Shown in pieces: positions 1 to 7,905 of a stretch of 64,000 nucleotides of DNA (positions are counted from its first letter, which is position 1; every line of letters begins with the position of its first letter). The stretch is taken from assembly GCF_027922005.1 (NCBI RefSeq), contig NZ_BSEV01000007.1:248001-312000 (forward strand), written 5' to 3'. Under the pieces are notes generated by a model. That model had not been told where the DNA came from. It saw only the letters and a list, made by a program, of their open reading frames with translations, and did not search any database. The position numbers and the translations under genes were made by a program. This DNA is from Streptosporangium carneum (GTDB lineage Bacteria; Actinomycetota; Actinomycetes; Streptosporangiales; Streptosporangiaceae).

Positions 1-123
1 GTTCCTGAGGCCGGTGTCGAGCCTGTCCTTGAGATCGGGCTCAAGGGCCCTGATTCCGCCTGGCCGAGAAGGGCTGGTTCGACCTGACGCCGTCGTCGGG
101 AACCTCGCGGGAAAGCCCTCCGA
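1..123. other. Left-edge stretch, nothing recognised
   Basis: Precedes the end of the first gene. Short frames are open on the plus strand but carry no recognisable motif or start. It may hold the 3' end of a gene lying outside the window, which cannot be decided here. Confidence 0.3.
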
Positions 124-771
124 TCAGGACTCCCCGATCCTGACAAGCCCCTGCTCGTAGGCCACGATCACGGCCTGCGCCCGGTCCCGTGCGTCGATCT
201 TGGCGAACAGCGCCGTCACGTGGTTCTTGACCGTGCTCGGCGAGAGGTCGAGCGCGGCGGCGATCTCGGCGTTGGACAGACCCTTGCCGATGAGCACGAG
301 CACCTCCTGCTCCCTGGCGGTGAGCCCGCCGAGCGCGGCGCGTTTCCGCTCGCCCCTGACGTGGGTGCGGATGAGGCCGAGGAGCAGGCGTGGCGCGACG
401 ATCGCCGTGCCGCCGTGCACGGTCCTGACGGCCTCGATCAGCTCCTCGGGGGAGACGTCCTTGGGCAGGAAGCCGTTCGCGCCCGCCCTGAGGGCGGCGA
501 CGACGTTCTCGTCCAGGTCGAAGGTGCTGAGCACGAGCACCTTGGTCCGCGAAAGCTCGGCGGTGACGCGTTCCGTCGCGGCCACGCCGTCCAGCCTGGG
601 CATGTGCAGGTCCATGATCACGACATCGGGCAGCAGTTCACGGCAGAGCGCCAGCGCCTCCAGGCCGTCCGCGGCCTCGCCGACCACCGTGATGTCGGGC
701 TGGGCGTTCAGCATGAGCCGGTAACCGGTCCTGACCAGGGTGTGGTCGTCCACCAGCAGCACGGTGATCAC
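124..771 (-). CDS. NarL/FixJ-type response regulator
   Basis: DNA-binding response regulator of a two-component system, 215 residues, the usual length. The N-terminal receiver domain shows the acidic pair D8/D9, the phosphoacceptor D54 (VIMDLHMP) and K104 (FLPKDVSPEE). A LuxR-type helix-turn-helix follows at about 150-210 (LTAREQEVL, then SNAEIAAALDLSPSTVKNH). The open frame runs further upstream, but the domain begins at the GTG at 771, which overlaps the stop of a decayed kinase frame as GTGA, so I start it there. The usual upstream partner kinase is present only as a remnant, so this regulator may be an orphan or respond to another kinase. Confidence 0.93.
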   Translation of the reverse strand: MITVLLVDDHTLVRTGYRLMLNAQPDITVVGEAADGLEALALCRELLPDVVIMDLHMPRLDGVAATERVTAELSRTKVLVLSTFDLDENVVAALRAGANGFLPKDVSPEELIEAVRTVHGGTAIVAPRLLLGLIRTHVRGERKRAALGGLTAREQEVLVLIGKGLSNAEIAAALDLSPSTVKNHVTALFAKIDARDRAQAVIVAYEQGLVRIGES

Positions 772-936
772 AGTGGCGGCCCCGCGCAGATCGGGACGTG
801 CTCCGTCCGTCGCGGTCCCGTCCCCGAGTCCACGCCGCGCGACGCCGCCCGCCCGGCCGTCCCCGCCTGTCCGGAGCCCTCGGCGAGGACCGGACTCACG
901 GCCGTCCTGTCGTCCAGCACCTCGACCTCCACCATC
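769..936 (-). pseudogene. Remnant of sensor histidine kinase C-terminus
   Basis: Reading in from the ATG at 936, a 55-codon frame gives VEVEVLDD..., then GSGQAGTAGRAA and TGPRRTEHVPICAGPPL before a TGA that overlaps the regulator's GTG start as GTGA. This aligns by eye with the ATPase-domain end of NarL-partner kinases (VLDDG, GxGHGLxGMRER, TGPRPGGGFRVxAxLPL), but the G-box residues are eroded. The frame closes upstream with TGA near 1015, so the H-box, dimerisation and sensor parts are absent. I read it as a truncated, decaying kinase. It could still be expressed as a short peptide through translational coupling. Confidence 0.5.
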
Positions 937-1087
937 TGACGTTCGCGGCCGATCCGTGCGGCGGACCGCGCGTCCGAGGGACACGGCCTCTCTGACCTGT
1001 ACGTACGAATGATCTTAATTCACGCCGGGTCGGCCGCACAGCCGTCGATCGCCACCCGGCCTGCCCGGCGCAGGGCCGCCGTCCCTG

Positions 1088-1148
1088 TTGACACGTCCAG
1101 GCCGCCGCCTCATTATGAACAAGCATTCATGAACACTCGTTCATAATG
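1088..1148 (+). promoter_or_regulatory. Promoter with TetR-type double operator
   Basis: A -35 box TTGACA (1088-1093) sits 17 bp from a -10-like CATTAT (1111-1116). Two overlapping dyads of the form ATGAA-N6-TTCAT follow at 1115-1130 and 1129-1144, inside a larger inverted repeat (CATTATGAAC 1111-1120, GTTCATAATG 1139-1148). The dyads cover the -10 and the expected start of transcription, as a repressor site would. The methyltransferase gene at 1295 is the likely target and the TetR regulator at 2527 the likely ligand; both assignments are inference. Confidence 0.65.
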
Positions 1149-1294
1149 ACACGTCGTGATCACACAGGACTTCGCACGACGTCGGGCCCGCCGCGGCGTC
1201 CGGCCGACCGCGCTGTCCGGCAGCCACTCACGTCCGACAACCACGCACGCCCGACAACCACGCACGCCCGACAACCACGCACAGGGAGAACGCG

Positions 1295-2326
1295 ATGCAC
1301 TCCGTCGTCAACACTCACCAGGCAGAGGCCTGGAACGGCTACGAGGGCGCCCACTGGGCCGAGCACCGGGACCGCTACGACGCCGTGAACAACGCGTTCA
1401 ACGACCGCCTGCTCTCGGCGGCGGCGATCGGCGAGCGCGACCGGGTGCTGGACGTGGGCTGCGGCAACGGACAGGTGACCCGCCTGGCCGCCCGGCGGGC
1501 GCGACTCGGACACGCCGTCGGGATCGACCTGTCCGCGCCCATGCTGCGTCAAGCCCGTGCCGGCGCGGCCGAGGAGGGCGTCGCCAACGTGACCTTCGAG
1601 CAGGGCGACGCCCAGATCCACCCCTTCCGCTCCGGCGACTCCCCCTCTTCCGCCTCCTCCGGAGGCTCCACCGGCTCCTCCGGCCGCCTCTCCCCCGGCT
1701 CCACCGGCTCCTCCGGCCGTCTTTCCACCGGCTTCCCCGGCGATCTCCCTGTCGCCCCCGGCGATCTGTCCCGCGACCTCCCCGCCCCTCTGTCCGGTGA
1801 CCTGCCCGCCGTTCCCCTCGGCGACTTCGACGTGGCCGTCAGCCGGTTCGGGATCATGTTCTTCGCCGACCCGGTCGCCGCGTTCGCCAACATCGGCCGC
1901 GCGCTGCGCCCCGGAGGACGCCTGGCCATGCTGTCCATGCGGAGCCTGGCCGACCACGACCTGGGCGGCGTCTTCGCCGCCATGGCCGAGCACCTCCCGC
2001 TGAGACCCGCCTCGACCGAGCCGAACGCCCCGGGCCCCGAGTCACTGGCCGACCCCGCCCGCATCCACGAGGTGCTCACCGGCGCGGGCTTCGAGAAGGT
2101 GACCTCCACCCCCGTCGACGCCCCCCAGACATGGGGCAGGGGCACCGAGGACGCGGCGGCGTTCCTGGGCGGCTGGGGGCCGGTCCGCTTCGCGCTCGAC
2201 CAGGTCGACGAGGCCGCCGCCGCCCGGGCCCTCGGCGCGCTCACCGAGGCGCTGCGCCCCTTCGAGGAGGCCGACGCCGTACGGCTGCGCGGCGCCGCCT
2301 GGCTGATCACCGCGACCCGCCCCTGA
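1295..2326 (+). CDS. Class I SAM-dependent methyltransferase with repeat insertion
   Basis: Predicted methyltransferase of the Methyltransf_11/UbiE type, 343 residues. SAM-binding motif I is VLDVGCGNGQ, followed by GIDLSAPML (end of strand 2), EQGDAQ (motif II) and ALRPGGRLAML (motif III). Between GDAQIHPF and GDFDVAVSRFGIMFF, usually a few residues apart, lies an extra segment of about 65 residues rich in Ser, Gly, Pro and Leu, including an 11-residue tandem repeat. The substrate is unknown. The gene follows a TetR-type promoter-operator and precedes a TetR gene by about 200 bp, suggesting a small-molecule-inducible unit. The ATG follows AGGGAGAACGCG, a usable ribosome binding site. Confidence 0.85.
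   Translation: MHSVVNTHQAEAWNGYEGAHWAEHRDRYDAVNNAFNDRLLSAAAIGERDRVLDVGCGNGQVTRLAARRARLGHAVGIDLSAPMLRQARAGAAEEGVANVTFEQGDAQIHPFRSGDSPSSASSGGSTGSSGRLSPGSTGSSGRLSTGFPGDLPVAPGDLSRDLPAPLSGDLPAVPLGDFDVAVSRFGIMFFADPVAAFANIGRALRPGGRLAMLSMRSLADHDLGGVFAAMAEHLPLRPASTEPNAPGPESLADPARIHEVLTGAGFEKVTSTPVDAPQTWGRGTEDAAAFLGGWGPVRFALDQVDEAAAARALGALTEALRPFEEADAVRLRGAAWLITATRP
1664..1729 (+). repeat. 33-bp in-frame tandem repeat, two copies
   Basis: Copies at 1664-1696 and 1697-1729 begin GGCTCCACCGGCTCCTCCGG and differ at only a few bases. Each encodes 11 residues (GSTGSSGRLSP, GSTGSSGRLST). Degenerate GDLP-type repeats continue to about 1820. The array lies inside the methyltransferase fold. Confidence 0.85.
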
Positions 2327-2526
2327 CGTCACGGCGCCCAGGCCGGTGACGCCACGACGCCCCGGTCGGACGCTCGTCATCCCCCGTCGCGTCCCGTCGC
2401 GTCCCTGCCCCGCCCTCGTCGGCTCGGTCCGGCTCCACGGCCTCCTCCGCCGCGTCTCGACCCCGTCCGCTCCGTCCTCCGGATCGGCGGCCCGAGACGC
2501 GGCGACCGTCAATAGGATTCGACGTG

Positions 2527-3174
2527 ATGTCACCGAGAAAAGCAGCCGCCCTGCGTGACGGCCTCGACGGCCCGAGCCTGCGCGAGCACATGATCGCCGC
2601 CGCCGAGCGTCTCATCGCCAGGCGCGGCACCGTCGGACTCACCGTCCGTGACATCGCCCGGGAGGCGCAGGTCGCGGACGGCGTGCTCTACAACCACTTC
2701 GAGGGCAAGGAGGAGCTCCTCGCGCTCGCCCTGCACGCCCACGTCCGGTCGGTCGAGCGCGAGCTGGGCGAGCTGCCCGCCAGAGCGGGCGAGGGGACGG
2801 TGGCCGAAAACCTGCGCGCGTGCGTCGCCTACGGCCTGGCGCTGCACGCCGCGTTCCTGCCCGCCTTCGCGGGCCTGCTCCCCCAGCCCGAGGTCCTGGC
2901 CCGCTTCGACGCCCTGCCCAACCCCCTCGGAGACGGCCGGGGGCTGCGCACGCTCCTGGCCGACTACCTCCGCGCCGAACAGGACCTCGGCCGCCTGGCC
3001 CCCGACGCCGACCCCGAGGCCGCCGCCACCCTGCTCGTCGGCGTCTGCCACGAACTGGTCCTGCCCCGCCTGCTCACCGGTTCCGGCCCGATCAGGGCCG
3101 AGGCCCCTGCCGGCCTCGTCGACGCCCTGGTCGCCACCCTGATGAACGGCCTCGCCCCGCCCAGGAGCTCCTGA
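2527..3174 (+). CDS. TetR/AcrR-family transcriptional regulator
   Basis: Regulator of about 215 residues, the usual TetR length. The N-terminal helix-turn-helix lies at about 20-65 (LTVRDIAREAQVADGVLYNHF, ending in the typical YxHF-x-K-E-E-L). The C-terminal half is helical and ligand-type, with a low-similarity sequence. Two ATG/GTG codons overlap at 2524-2529, so the start could be one codon earlier. It probably controls the upstream methyltransferase through the double operator at 1115-1144; this is inferred from position and site type. Confidence 0.88.
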   Translation: MSPRKAAALRDGLDGPSLREHMIAAAERLIARRGTVGLTVRDIAREAQVADGVLYNHFEGKEELLALALHAHVRSVERELGELPARAGEGTVAENLRACVAYGLALHAAFLPAFAGLLPQPEVLARFDALPNPLGDGRGLRTLLADYLRAEQDLGRLAPDADPEAAATLLVGVCHELVLPRLLTGSGPIRAEAPAGLVDALVATLMNGLAPPRSS

Positions 3175-3176
3175 AA

Positions 3177-3193
3177 GCCGGTGCGAGACCGGC
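3177..3193 (+). terminator. Short hairpin after the TetR gene
   Basis: GCCGGT, a 5-nt loop and ACCGGC, two bases after the stop, between convergent genes. No U-tract, as is common in actinomycetes. Confidence 0.4.
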
Positions 3194-3274
3194 ACGTCCG
3201 GACGGAGAGACCAGCGCTCGCGACCGTCCTCCCCGGACCGCCGTCAGGGGCGGAGGCGGACACCGTGGAAGGCG

Positions 3275-3802
3275 TCAGTTCGTGTTCTGAGCCGCCGACG
3301 TCGAAAGACGCGACGCCAGGTCGTCCAGGTGCTTGAGGTTGCCCTTCATCACGTCCATGCCCATGCCGGTGATCGAACGACGCCGGCCTTCCTCAAGGAT
3401 CTCCTGGACGGCTCCGCGCAGGGTGACGAGCAACTCCTCCAGACTCACCGAGCACCTCGCCTCCTCCACGTACTCCTCAACCGCCGGGTCGTACAAGGCG
3501 ATCACAGTGACCTCGTCGCCCCCGGACGCCCGGGCGCCTCGCCTGGCGGCCGAGACGCCGCGCCTTTCCAGCACCAGTTGGAACGAACCGTTGAAGAAGT
3601 AGACCCAGGCGCTTTTCCTTCCCCTGACCAGCTCGCTGAGAGCGGTCACGAACGAGCCGACGACCGAACCGAGGAAGTCCTTCCACCCGACCCCTGGAAA
3701 GGCGTGCGAGTCGATGTCGAAGGAGATGACGCCCCACAGCGGAGCGTCGTCCCCGGACAGCACTCTCATCTCGTCGACTCTCATCGCGATCGCGAAAACC
3801 AT
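3275..3802 (-). CDS. Hypothetical protein, 175 aa
   Basis: I do not recognise the family. It has no signal peptide or membrane segment. It is a mixed alpha/beta sequence with an aromatic patch near the middle (AWVYFFNGSFQLVLERRG) and a helical, charged C-terminus (LEELLVTLRGAVQEILEEGR). The ATG has a ribosome binding site (GAAGGACGG) 8-9 bases upstream. It lies 72 bp downstream of another unrecognised gene of almost the same length on the same strand, so the two probably form an operon. Paired orphan genes of this size can be effector/immunity-type pairs, but nothing in the sequence proves that. Confidence 0.7.
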   Translation of the reverse strand: MVFAIAMRVDEMRVLSGDDAPLWGVISFDIDSHAFPGVGWKDFLGSVVGSFVTALSELVRGRKSAWVYFFNGSFQLVLERRGVSAARRGARASGGDEVTVIALYDPAVEEYVEEARCSVSLEELLVTLRGAVQEILEEGRRRSITGMGMDVMKGNLKHLDDLASRLSTSAAQNTN

Positions 3803-3874
3803 GTCAGACCGTCCTTCACGTTCTTGAGCCGCCTCAAGGAATTCTCGGCTCGCCTCTGGGCGGATCGACGCCCG

Positions 3875-4399
3875 TCAGGAGACCGGCCACGAGTGCGCGG
3901 GCACGTCCAGCGACGACCGCGCCTCGTCGACGCGGCTCCAGAGCAGCTCGGGCGTCCATGAGGGCGGCGCGGCTCCCGTGACGAAATGCGCCTCCCACGA
4001 GCAGGCGGTGTCCGGCAGTCGGCTGTCCAGCACCAGGCCGAGAGACTCAGGGTCGGTGACGGCGCACCAGAGGACGGCCGACGCCACCCTGTCGGCCTCG
4101 TCGCGGTCGAGACCGTCCAGGTCGAACTCGAGCACGTCGACTCCGGAGGACGATCTGACCGTCAGGACGACGTCGGCGTCCTCGTCCAGCCACAGCTTGA
4201 CGTTCAGCGGACGGCTGCCCCCCAGCCCCTCACGTGCCGCCTGCGCCGTCACCTCCGTCCGCCCCTCGTCCGTCAGCAGGGTCACGGCTCCCGTGAAGGG
4301 GTTCGCGAGATGCACGCCGAGCCCGTCGAGCTTCCCCGTGAGACGCTCAGCCGAGTCTCCCCGCACGGGGAGACGAAACCACAGGATCTCCCCGCGCAT
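3875..4399 (-). CDS. Hypothetical protein, about 174 aa
   Basis: Unrecognised soluble protein without a signal peptide. It begins MRGEILWFRLPVRGDSAERL and contains a run of beta-like segments (VKLWLDEDADVVLTVRSSSG, then VLEFDLDGLDRDEADRVAS). I choose the ATG at 4399, because AGGAGG ends four bases before it; the GTG at 4402 would sit almost on that site. It is the first gene of a probable two-gene operon with the neighbour at 3275. Upstream lies a large inverted repeat at 4523-4578. Confidence 0.68.
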   Translation of the reverse strand: MRGEILWFRLPVRGDSAERLTGKLDGLGVHLANPFTGAVTLLTDEGRTEVTAQAAREGLGGSRPLNVKLWLDEDADVVLTVRSSSGVDVLEFDLDGLDRDEADRVASAVLWCAVTDPESLGLVLDSRLPDTACSWEAHFVTGAAPPSWTPELLWSRVDEARSSLDVPAHSWPVS

Positions 4400-4522
4400 C
4401 ACGCCTCCTGTCCCATGAGACCTCCCGGCGCCTCGACGCCGATCTCGTACATGTCACCGGAGATCTCTACCAGACCGGTCGGGGGACGGAGAAGATCGGA
4501 TGTTCACTTCCGGGGGCGCCTT

Positions 4523-4578
4523 CCCTTCCCCGATGACGCACCGGCCCGCGATCGGGGCGGTCCGTCATCGGGGAAGGG
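4523..4578. repeat. 15-bp perfect inverted repeat, 26-bp loop
   Basis: CCCTTCCCCGATGAC (4523-4537) is perfectly repeated in reverse at 4564-4578. The loop also pairs partly (ACCGGCCC against GGGGCGGT), so a long hairpin could form. It lies between divergent genes, where a terminator is not expected. It could be a large operator, a small element end pair or an RNA structure in either leader. Confidence 0.7.
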
Positions 4579-4744
4579 GGCGACCGATCCGACGGGGCGG
4601 ACGAACTGTGAGCGGACGCGCACGGTCGGTTTAGTCCGCCAGAGGGACACCGGGTCCGTCCGGGGAGGGACGACCTGGCGGGGCGGGGCGGCCTACCTTC
4701 CTTGCGACAGTTCCGCACAGCAGGACACAGCAAGGAATCCCCCC

Positions 4745-5440
4745 ATGTTCAAGGACTCCGCAGACTTCAGGCGTGTCGCCTCGGGCACGCTGCTGATCGT
4801 CGCTCCCCTCCTCCAGGCCGTCGCCGTCGTCCTCGACCCCGGCACCTGGGGCGACGACCGGGAGGCCGTCAGCTACGGCGACAACCCGGCCCTGGCCCAG
4901 CTCCAGTCGGCCATGTACCACTGGGCCTACCTGCTCATGGCTCTGGCGGCCATCGGTCTGCTGCACGTGATGCGACGCAGGGCCGTGGTCTTCGGGCACA
5001 TCGCGGGCCCGCTCACCGTGCTCGGCTACATCAACCTGTCGGGCCTGCTCCTGATCGACCCGGTGGAGTGGTGGCTGGGGCAGCGCAACAGCCCCGAGCA
5101 GGCCGCCAAGACCCTCGACGAGATGCTGAACCTGCCCGGCGTCGTCTTCGGCTTCCAGATGCCCTGGATCTTCTTCGCCCTCTTCGGCCTGCCGATCCTC
5201 CTCGTCGGCGTCTGGCGGGCCGGGTTCGCGCACTGGTGGGTGCCGCTCGTCGTGGCGATCGGCTACGGGACGTCCCTGGTGCTTCCGTACGGCCCGACCA
5301 CGATCGTGATGTGGGCCCTCCCGGCGGTCGCGCTGGGCTCGCTGGGCGTCAAGATGCTCCGGATGAGCCGTGAGGAGTGGGTCTCCCACTACCCCTCGGC
5401 GGCCCACGGCCCCGCCCCCTCCGCGAACACCACGGCGTGA
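4745..5440 (+). CDS. Polytopic membrane protein, unknown function
   Basis: 231 residues with about six hydrophobic segments, for example GTLLIVAPLLQAVAVVLDP near the N-terminus, AYLLMALAAIGLLHVM, PWIFFALFGLPILLVGVW and WVPLVVAIGYGTSLVLPYG. No catalytic or transport motif is recognisable. Similar small integral membrane proteins are common in actinomycetes and usually remain unnamed. The ATG follows AAGGAATCCCCCC, an acceptable ribosome binding site. A much longer open frame extends upstream but carries no protein-like sequence before this point. Confidence 0.75.
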   Translation: MFKDSADFRRVASGTLLIVAPLLQAVAVVLDPGTWGDDREAVSYGDNPALAQLQSAMYHWAYLLMALAAIGLLHVMRRRAVVFGHIAGPLTVLGYINLSGLLLIDPVEWWLGQRNSPEQAAKTLDEMLNLPGVVFGFQMPWIFFALFGLPILLVGVWRAGFAHWWVPLVVAIGYGTSLVLPYGPTTIVMWALPAVALGSLGVKMLRMSREEWVSHYPSAAHGPAPSANTTA

Positions 5441-5863
5441 ACCCCGCCGATCATCGGCAGGGCCCGGAGAGACCGGCGAGCAGCCGCGAGGACCCGTCAC
5501 TCCCGAGAGCGGTTACGCCGCGCGGGGGATGGCGGGTCCACCCGTAAGCGGACGCCCGGGGACGAGACGGGGGCCTACGCTCCTCGTGACGGCCCCGCAC
5601 CGCACACCCTCGACACCGCGCCCCACCCTGGGGGCCGCCCCGCGCGGCGTCGGTCCACCCGTCGCACCACCGTCCCCGTGCCGCGCCGCACGTCCCCTGG
5701 GAGCCCGAACGGGCCCGGACCGGACAGCAGAGCGGACAGGCCAGACCAGACAGGAGGCCCGCGTGTCCAGCGTCCTCGCCGCGTCGAGAACCCGCCGGGC
5801 CCCGGCCTGTCCTGCCGGTCTCCCCGGCCCGCTCTGCCCGGCCGCCGTTCCCCGTCCGGGCTG
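5441..5863. other. Gene-free GC-rich stretch
   Basis: 423 bp between convergent genes. GCCGATCATCGGC at 5446-5458 could be a weak terminator. Open frames here show no recognisable domain or ribosome binding site, and I see no RNA gene. Confidence 0.5.
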
Positions 5864-6523
5864 TCAGACCGACGCCCCCGGCCGCACCACGCCCGACTCG
5901 TACGCGAACACCACCGCCTGAGCCCGGTCACGCAGTTGAAGCTTCATGAGCACCCGCGCCACATGGGTCTTGACCGTGGCCTCGCCGACGAAGAGCTCCC
6001 CGGCGATCTCGGCGTTGGTCAGGCCCCGGGCGAGGAAGCGCAGCACCTCCAGCTCGCGCGGGGTGAGGTCGGCCAGCTCCGGCGGGGGCGCGGGGTCGTG
6101 GCGACCGGCGAAGGAGGCGATGACGCGGGTGGTGACGGCCGGGTCGAGCAGGGCGTCGCCGCCGACGACGACGCGGATGGCCTCGACGAGCTGCTCGGGC
6201 GGCGAGACCTTGAGCAGGAACCCGCTGGTCCCCGCGCGGAGCGCGGCGTAGAGGTTCTCGTCGGTGTCGAAGGTGGTCAGCATGACGACCTTCGGCGGGT
6301 CCGGCCAGTCGAGGAGCTGCCTGGCCGCGGTGAGGCCGTCCATGCGAGGCATGGAGATGTCCATCAGCACGATGTCGGGGCGGGTGCGGCGGGCCACGGC
6401 GACGGCCTCCACGCCGTCGGGCGCCTCGCCGACGACCTCCATGCCCGGCTCGCTCTCCACGACGAGCTTCAGCCCGGCGCGGACCATCGCCTGGTCGTCG
6501 GCGATCACGATGCGGATGGTCAT
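5864..6523 (-). CDS. NarL/DesR-type response regulator
   Basis: 219-residue response regulator partnered by the kinase directly upstream. The receiver domain has D9/D10, the phosphoacceptor D55 (IVLMDISMP) and K105 (GFLLKVSPPE). A LuxR-type helix-turn-helix occupies about 150-210 (LTPRELEVLRFLARG, TNAEIAGELFVGEATVKTH). It lies 45 bp downstream of the kinase stop on the same strand, so the two genes are probably co-transcribed. The target genes are not evident; the polytopic membrane protein to the left is convergent and may be unrelated. Confidence 0.95.
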   Translation of the reverse strand: MTIRIVIADDQAMVRAGLKLVVESEPGMEVVGEAPDGVEAVAVARRTRPDIVLMDISMPRMDGLTAARQLLDWPDPPKVVMLTTFDTDENLYAALRAGTSGFLLKVSPPEQLVEAIRVVVGGDALLDPAVTTRVIASFAGRHDPAPPPELADLTPRELEVLRFLARGLTNAEIAGELFVGEATVKTHVARVLMKLQLRDRAQAVVFAYESGVVRPGASV

Positions 6524-6568
6524 CTCTCCCCCTCGCCCCGCCGCTCGGCGGCGTGCCGCGTCATTGGC

Positions 6569-7825
6569 TCATTTGGTCCGCTCATCGGCGAACACCTCCT
6601 GGTGGGAGATCGGCAGGGACGCGTGGACACGGAAGCCGCCCTCGGGGCGGGGGCCCGCCTCGAACCGGCCGCCGAAGAGCGCGGCGCGCTCACGCATGCC
6701 GACGAGGCCGTTGCCCGTCGACAGTTCGGACGGGGCGCCACCGCCGCCGTCCAGGATCTCCAGCTCCACGCGGTCGGCGTGGTAGGTGATCGTGATCTGG
6801 ATCCGGGACTCGTTCGCGTGCTTGACCGCGTTGGTGAGGGCCTCCTGCACGATGCGGTAGGCCGACAGGTCCAGGCCCGGCGGGAGCCGTACCGGCTCGC
6901 CGACGACGTCGAAGGTGATCTCCAGCCCGGAGGAGACGAGCATGCTCACCGTGCCGGACAGCAGGTCCAGGCCGGGTTGCGGGATGGCCTCGTCGAGCGG
7001 CATGCGCAGCGCGCCGAGCATGACGCGCAGCTCGTCCACCGCCTCGCGGCCCATCTGCTCGATGCCCAGCAGCATCTCCTCGTCGCCGCCGCCCGTACGG
7101 CGCAGCACCCCCGCCTGCATGACCATCATGCTGACGCTGTGCGCGACCACGTCGTGCAGTTCGCGGGCGATGCGGACCCGTTCCTGGGCGACGGCCTCGG
7201 CGGCCTGGCGTTCCCTGTCGCGTTCCAACTGCACGGCGTGGGCGGCGAGGCGCTCGGCCCTGGCGGCGTAGGCGTGCACGGCGAGACCGGTGAGGTAGGC
7301 GGCGCCGAAGACGACCGTGAGGAAGATGACCTCGTCGAAGGGGAGCCATCGGTGGTCGACGGCCCCGGAGTCGAAGACCAGGATGCCGGTCACGGCCCAG
7401 GCGAGACCCGGCTTGAGGGGGAGTTCCGCGGCGACCGTGTGGAAGACGATCAGCAGGGAGGCGAGCTGCCAGGTCTGGCAGTGCTCGTAGCCCTGACGGT
7501 GCCAGACGTACTGGGCGAGGATCATCAGGATGAAGACCGCGACCGGCGTCTTGCGCCGGAACCACACCAGCGCGCCGGTGACGACCGCCTGGCCGATCCA
7601 CCACAGTTCGGGTGTCTCGGCGGCACCGTACTCGGTGGCGACGGTGAACGCCTCCAGCGTGCCGAGGGCGACGACCCCGAGGCCGATCAGGAGGTCGGTC
7701 TTCGGGATGGTGCGAAGGTGGCGGGTGAGCGACGCCACGGCGAGGTGCGGGGTGAACGTCGTGCGGGAACGTCGAACGGTCGACGCCGTGCGGGAGCGCC
7801 GAGCCAGGGGAGAGGGAACCGCCAT
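6569..7825 (-). CDS. Sensor histidine kinase (HisKA_3 type)
   Basis: 418-residue membrane kinase. Hydrophobic segments at about 45-180 form a compact membrane sensor without a large extracellular loop. A short coiled coil (about 185-215) leads to the H-box RELHDVVAHSVS with phospho-acceptor H224. The ATPase domain shows a clear N-box (IVQEALTNAVKHA), LDGGGGAPSE and GNGLVGMRERAALFGGRFEA. It pairs with the regulator at 5864. Its leader carries phased direct repeats overlapping a possible -35 box. A G-rich run and a small hairpin sit just before the ATG. The signal is unknown. Confidence 0.94.
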   Translation of the reverse strand: MAVPSPLARRSRTASTVRRSRTTFTPHLAVASLTRHLRTIPKTDLLIGLGVVALGTLEAFTVATEYGAAETPELWWIGQAVVTGALVWFRRKTPVAVFILMILAQYVWHRQGYEHCQTWQLASLLIVFHTVAAELPLKPGLAWAVTGILVFDSGAVDHRWLPFDEVIFLTVVFGAAYLTGLAVHAYAARAERLAAHAVQLERDRERQAAEAVAQERVRIARELHDVVAHSVSMMVMQAGVLRRTGGGDEEMLLGIEQMGREAVDELRVMLGALRMPLDEAIPQPGLDLLSGTVSMLVSSGLEITFDVVGEPVRLPPGLDLSAYRIVQEALTNAVKHANESRIQITITYHADRVELEILDGGGGAPSELSTGNGLVGMRERAALFGGRFEAGPRPEGGFRVHASLPISHQEVFADERTK

Positions 7826-7852
7826 GCGGGGAGACTAAACCCTCCCCCCGCT

Positions 7853-7905
7853 TATTCATATAGGACAAAACGCCCAGACAAGTGGCTTACAAGTGGGTCA
7901 CAAGT
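7853..7905 (-). promoter_or_regulatory. Kinase promoter with three phased direct repeats
   Basis: On the plus strand ACAAGT recurs at 7878-7883, 7889-7894 and 7900-7905, exactly 11 bp apart. On the minus strand this is three (C/G)ACTTGT heptamers with 4-bp spacers. The promoter-proximal copy runs into TTGTCT (7876-7881), a -35-like box 17 bp from TGAATA (7853-7858). Heptamers at 11-bp pitch touching the -35 are typical of OmpR/PhoB or SARP-type activator sites. The binding protein is unknown. Confidence 0.55.

Noticed and set aside
4538-4563. Mobile-element call for the inverted repeat at 4523-4578
   Set aside because: No target-site duplication or transposase was visible; kept only as an inverted repeat.
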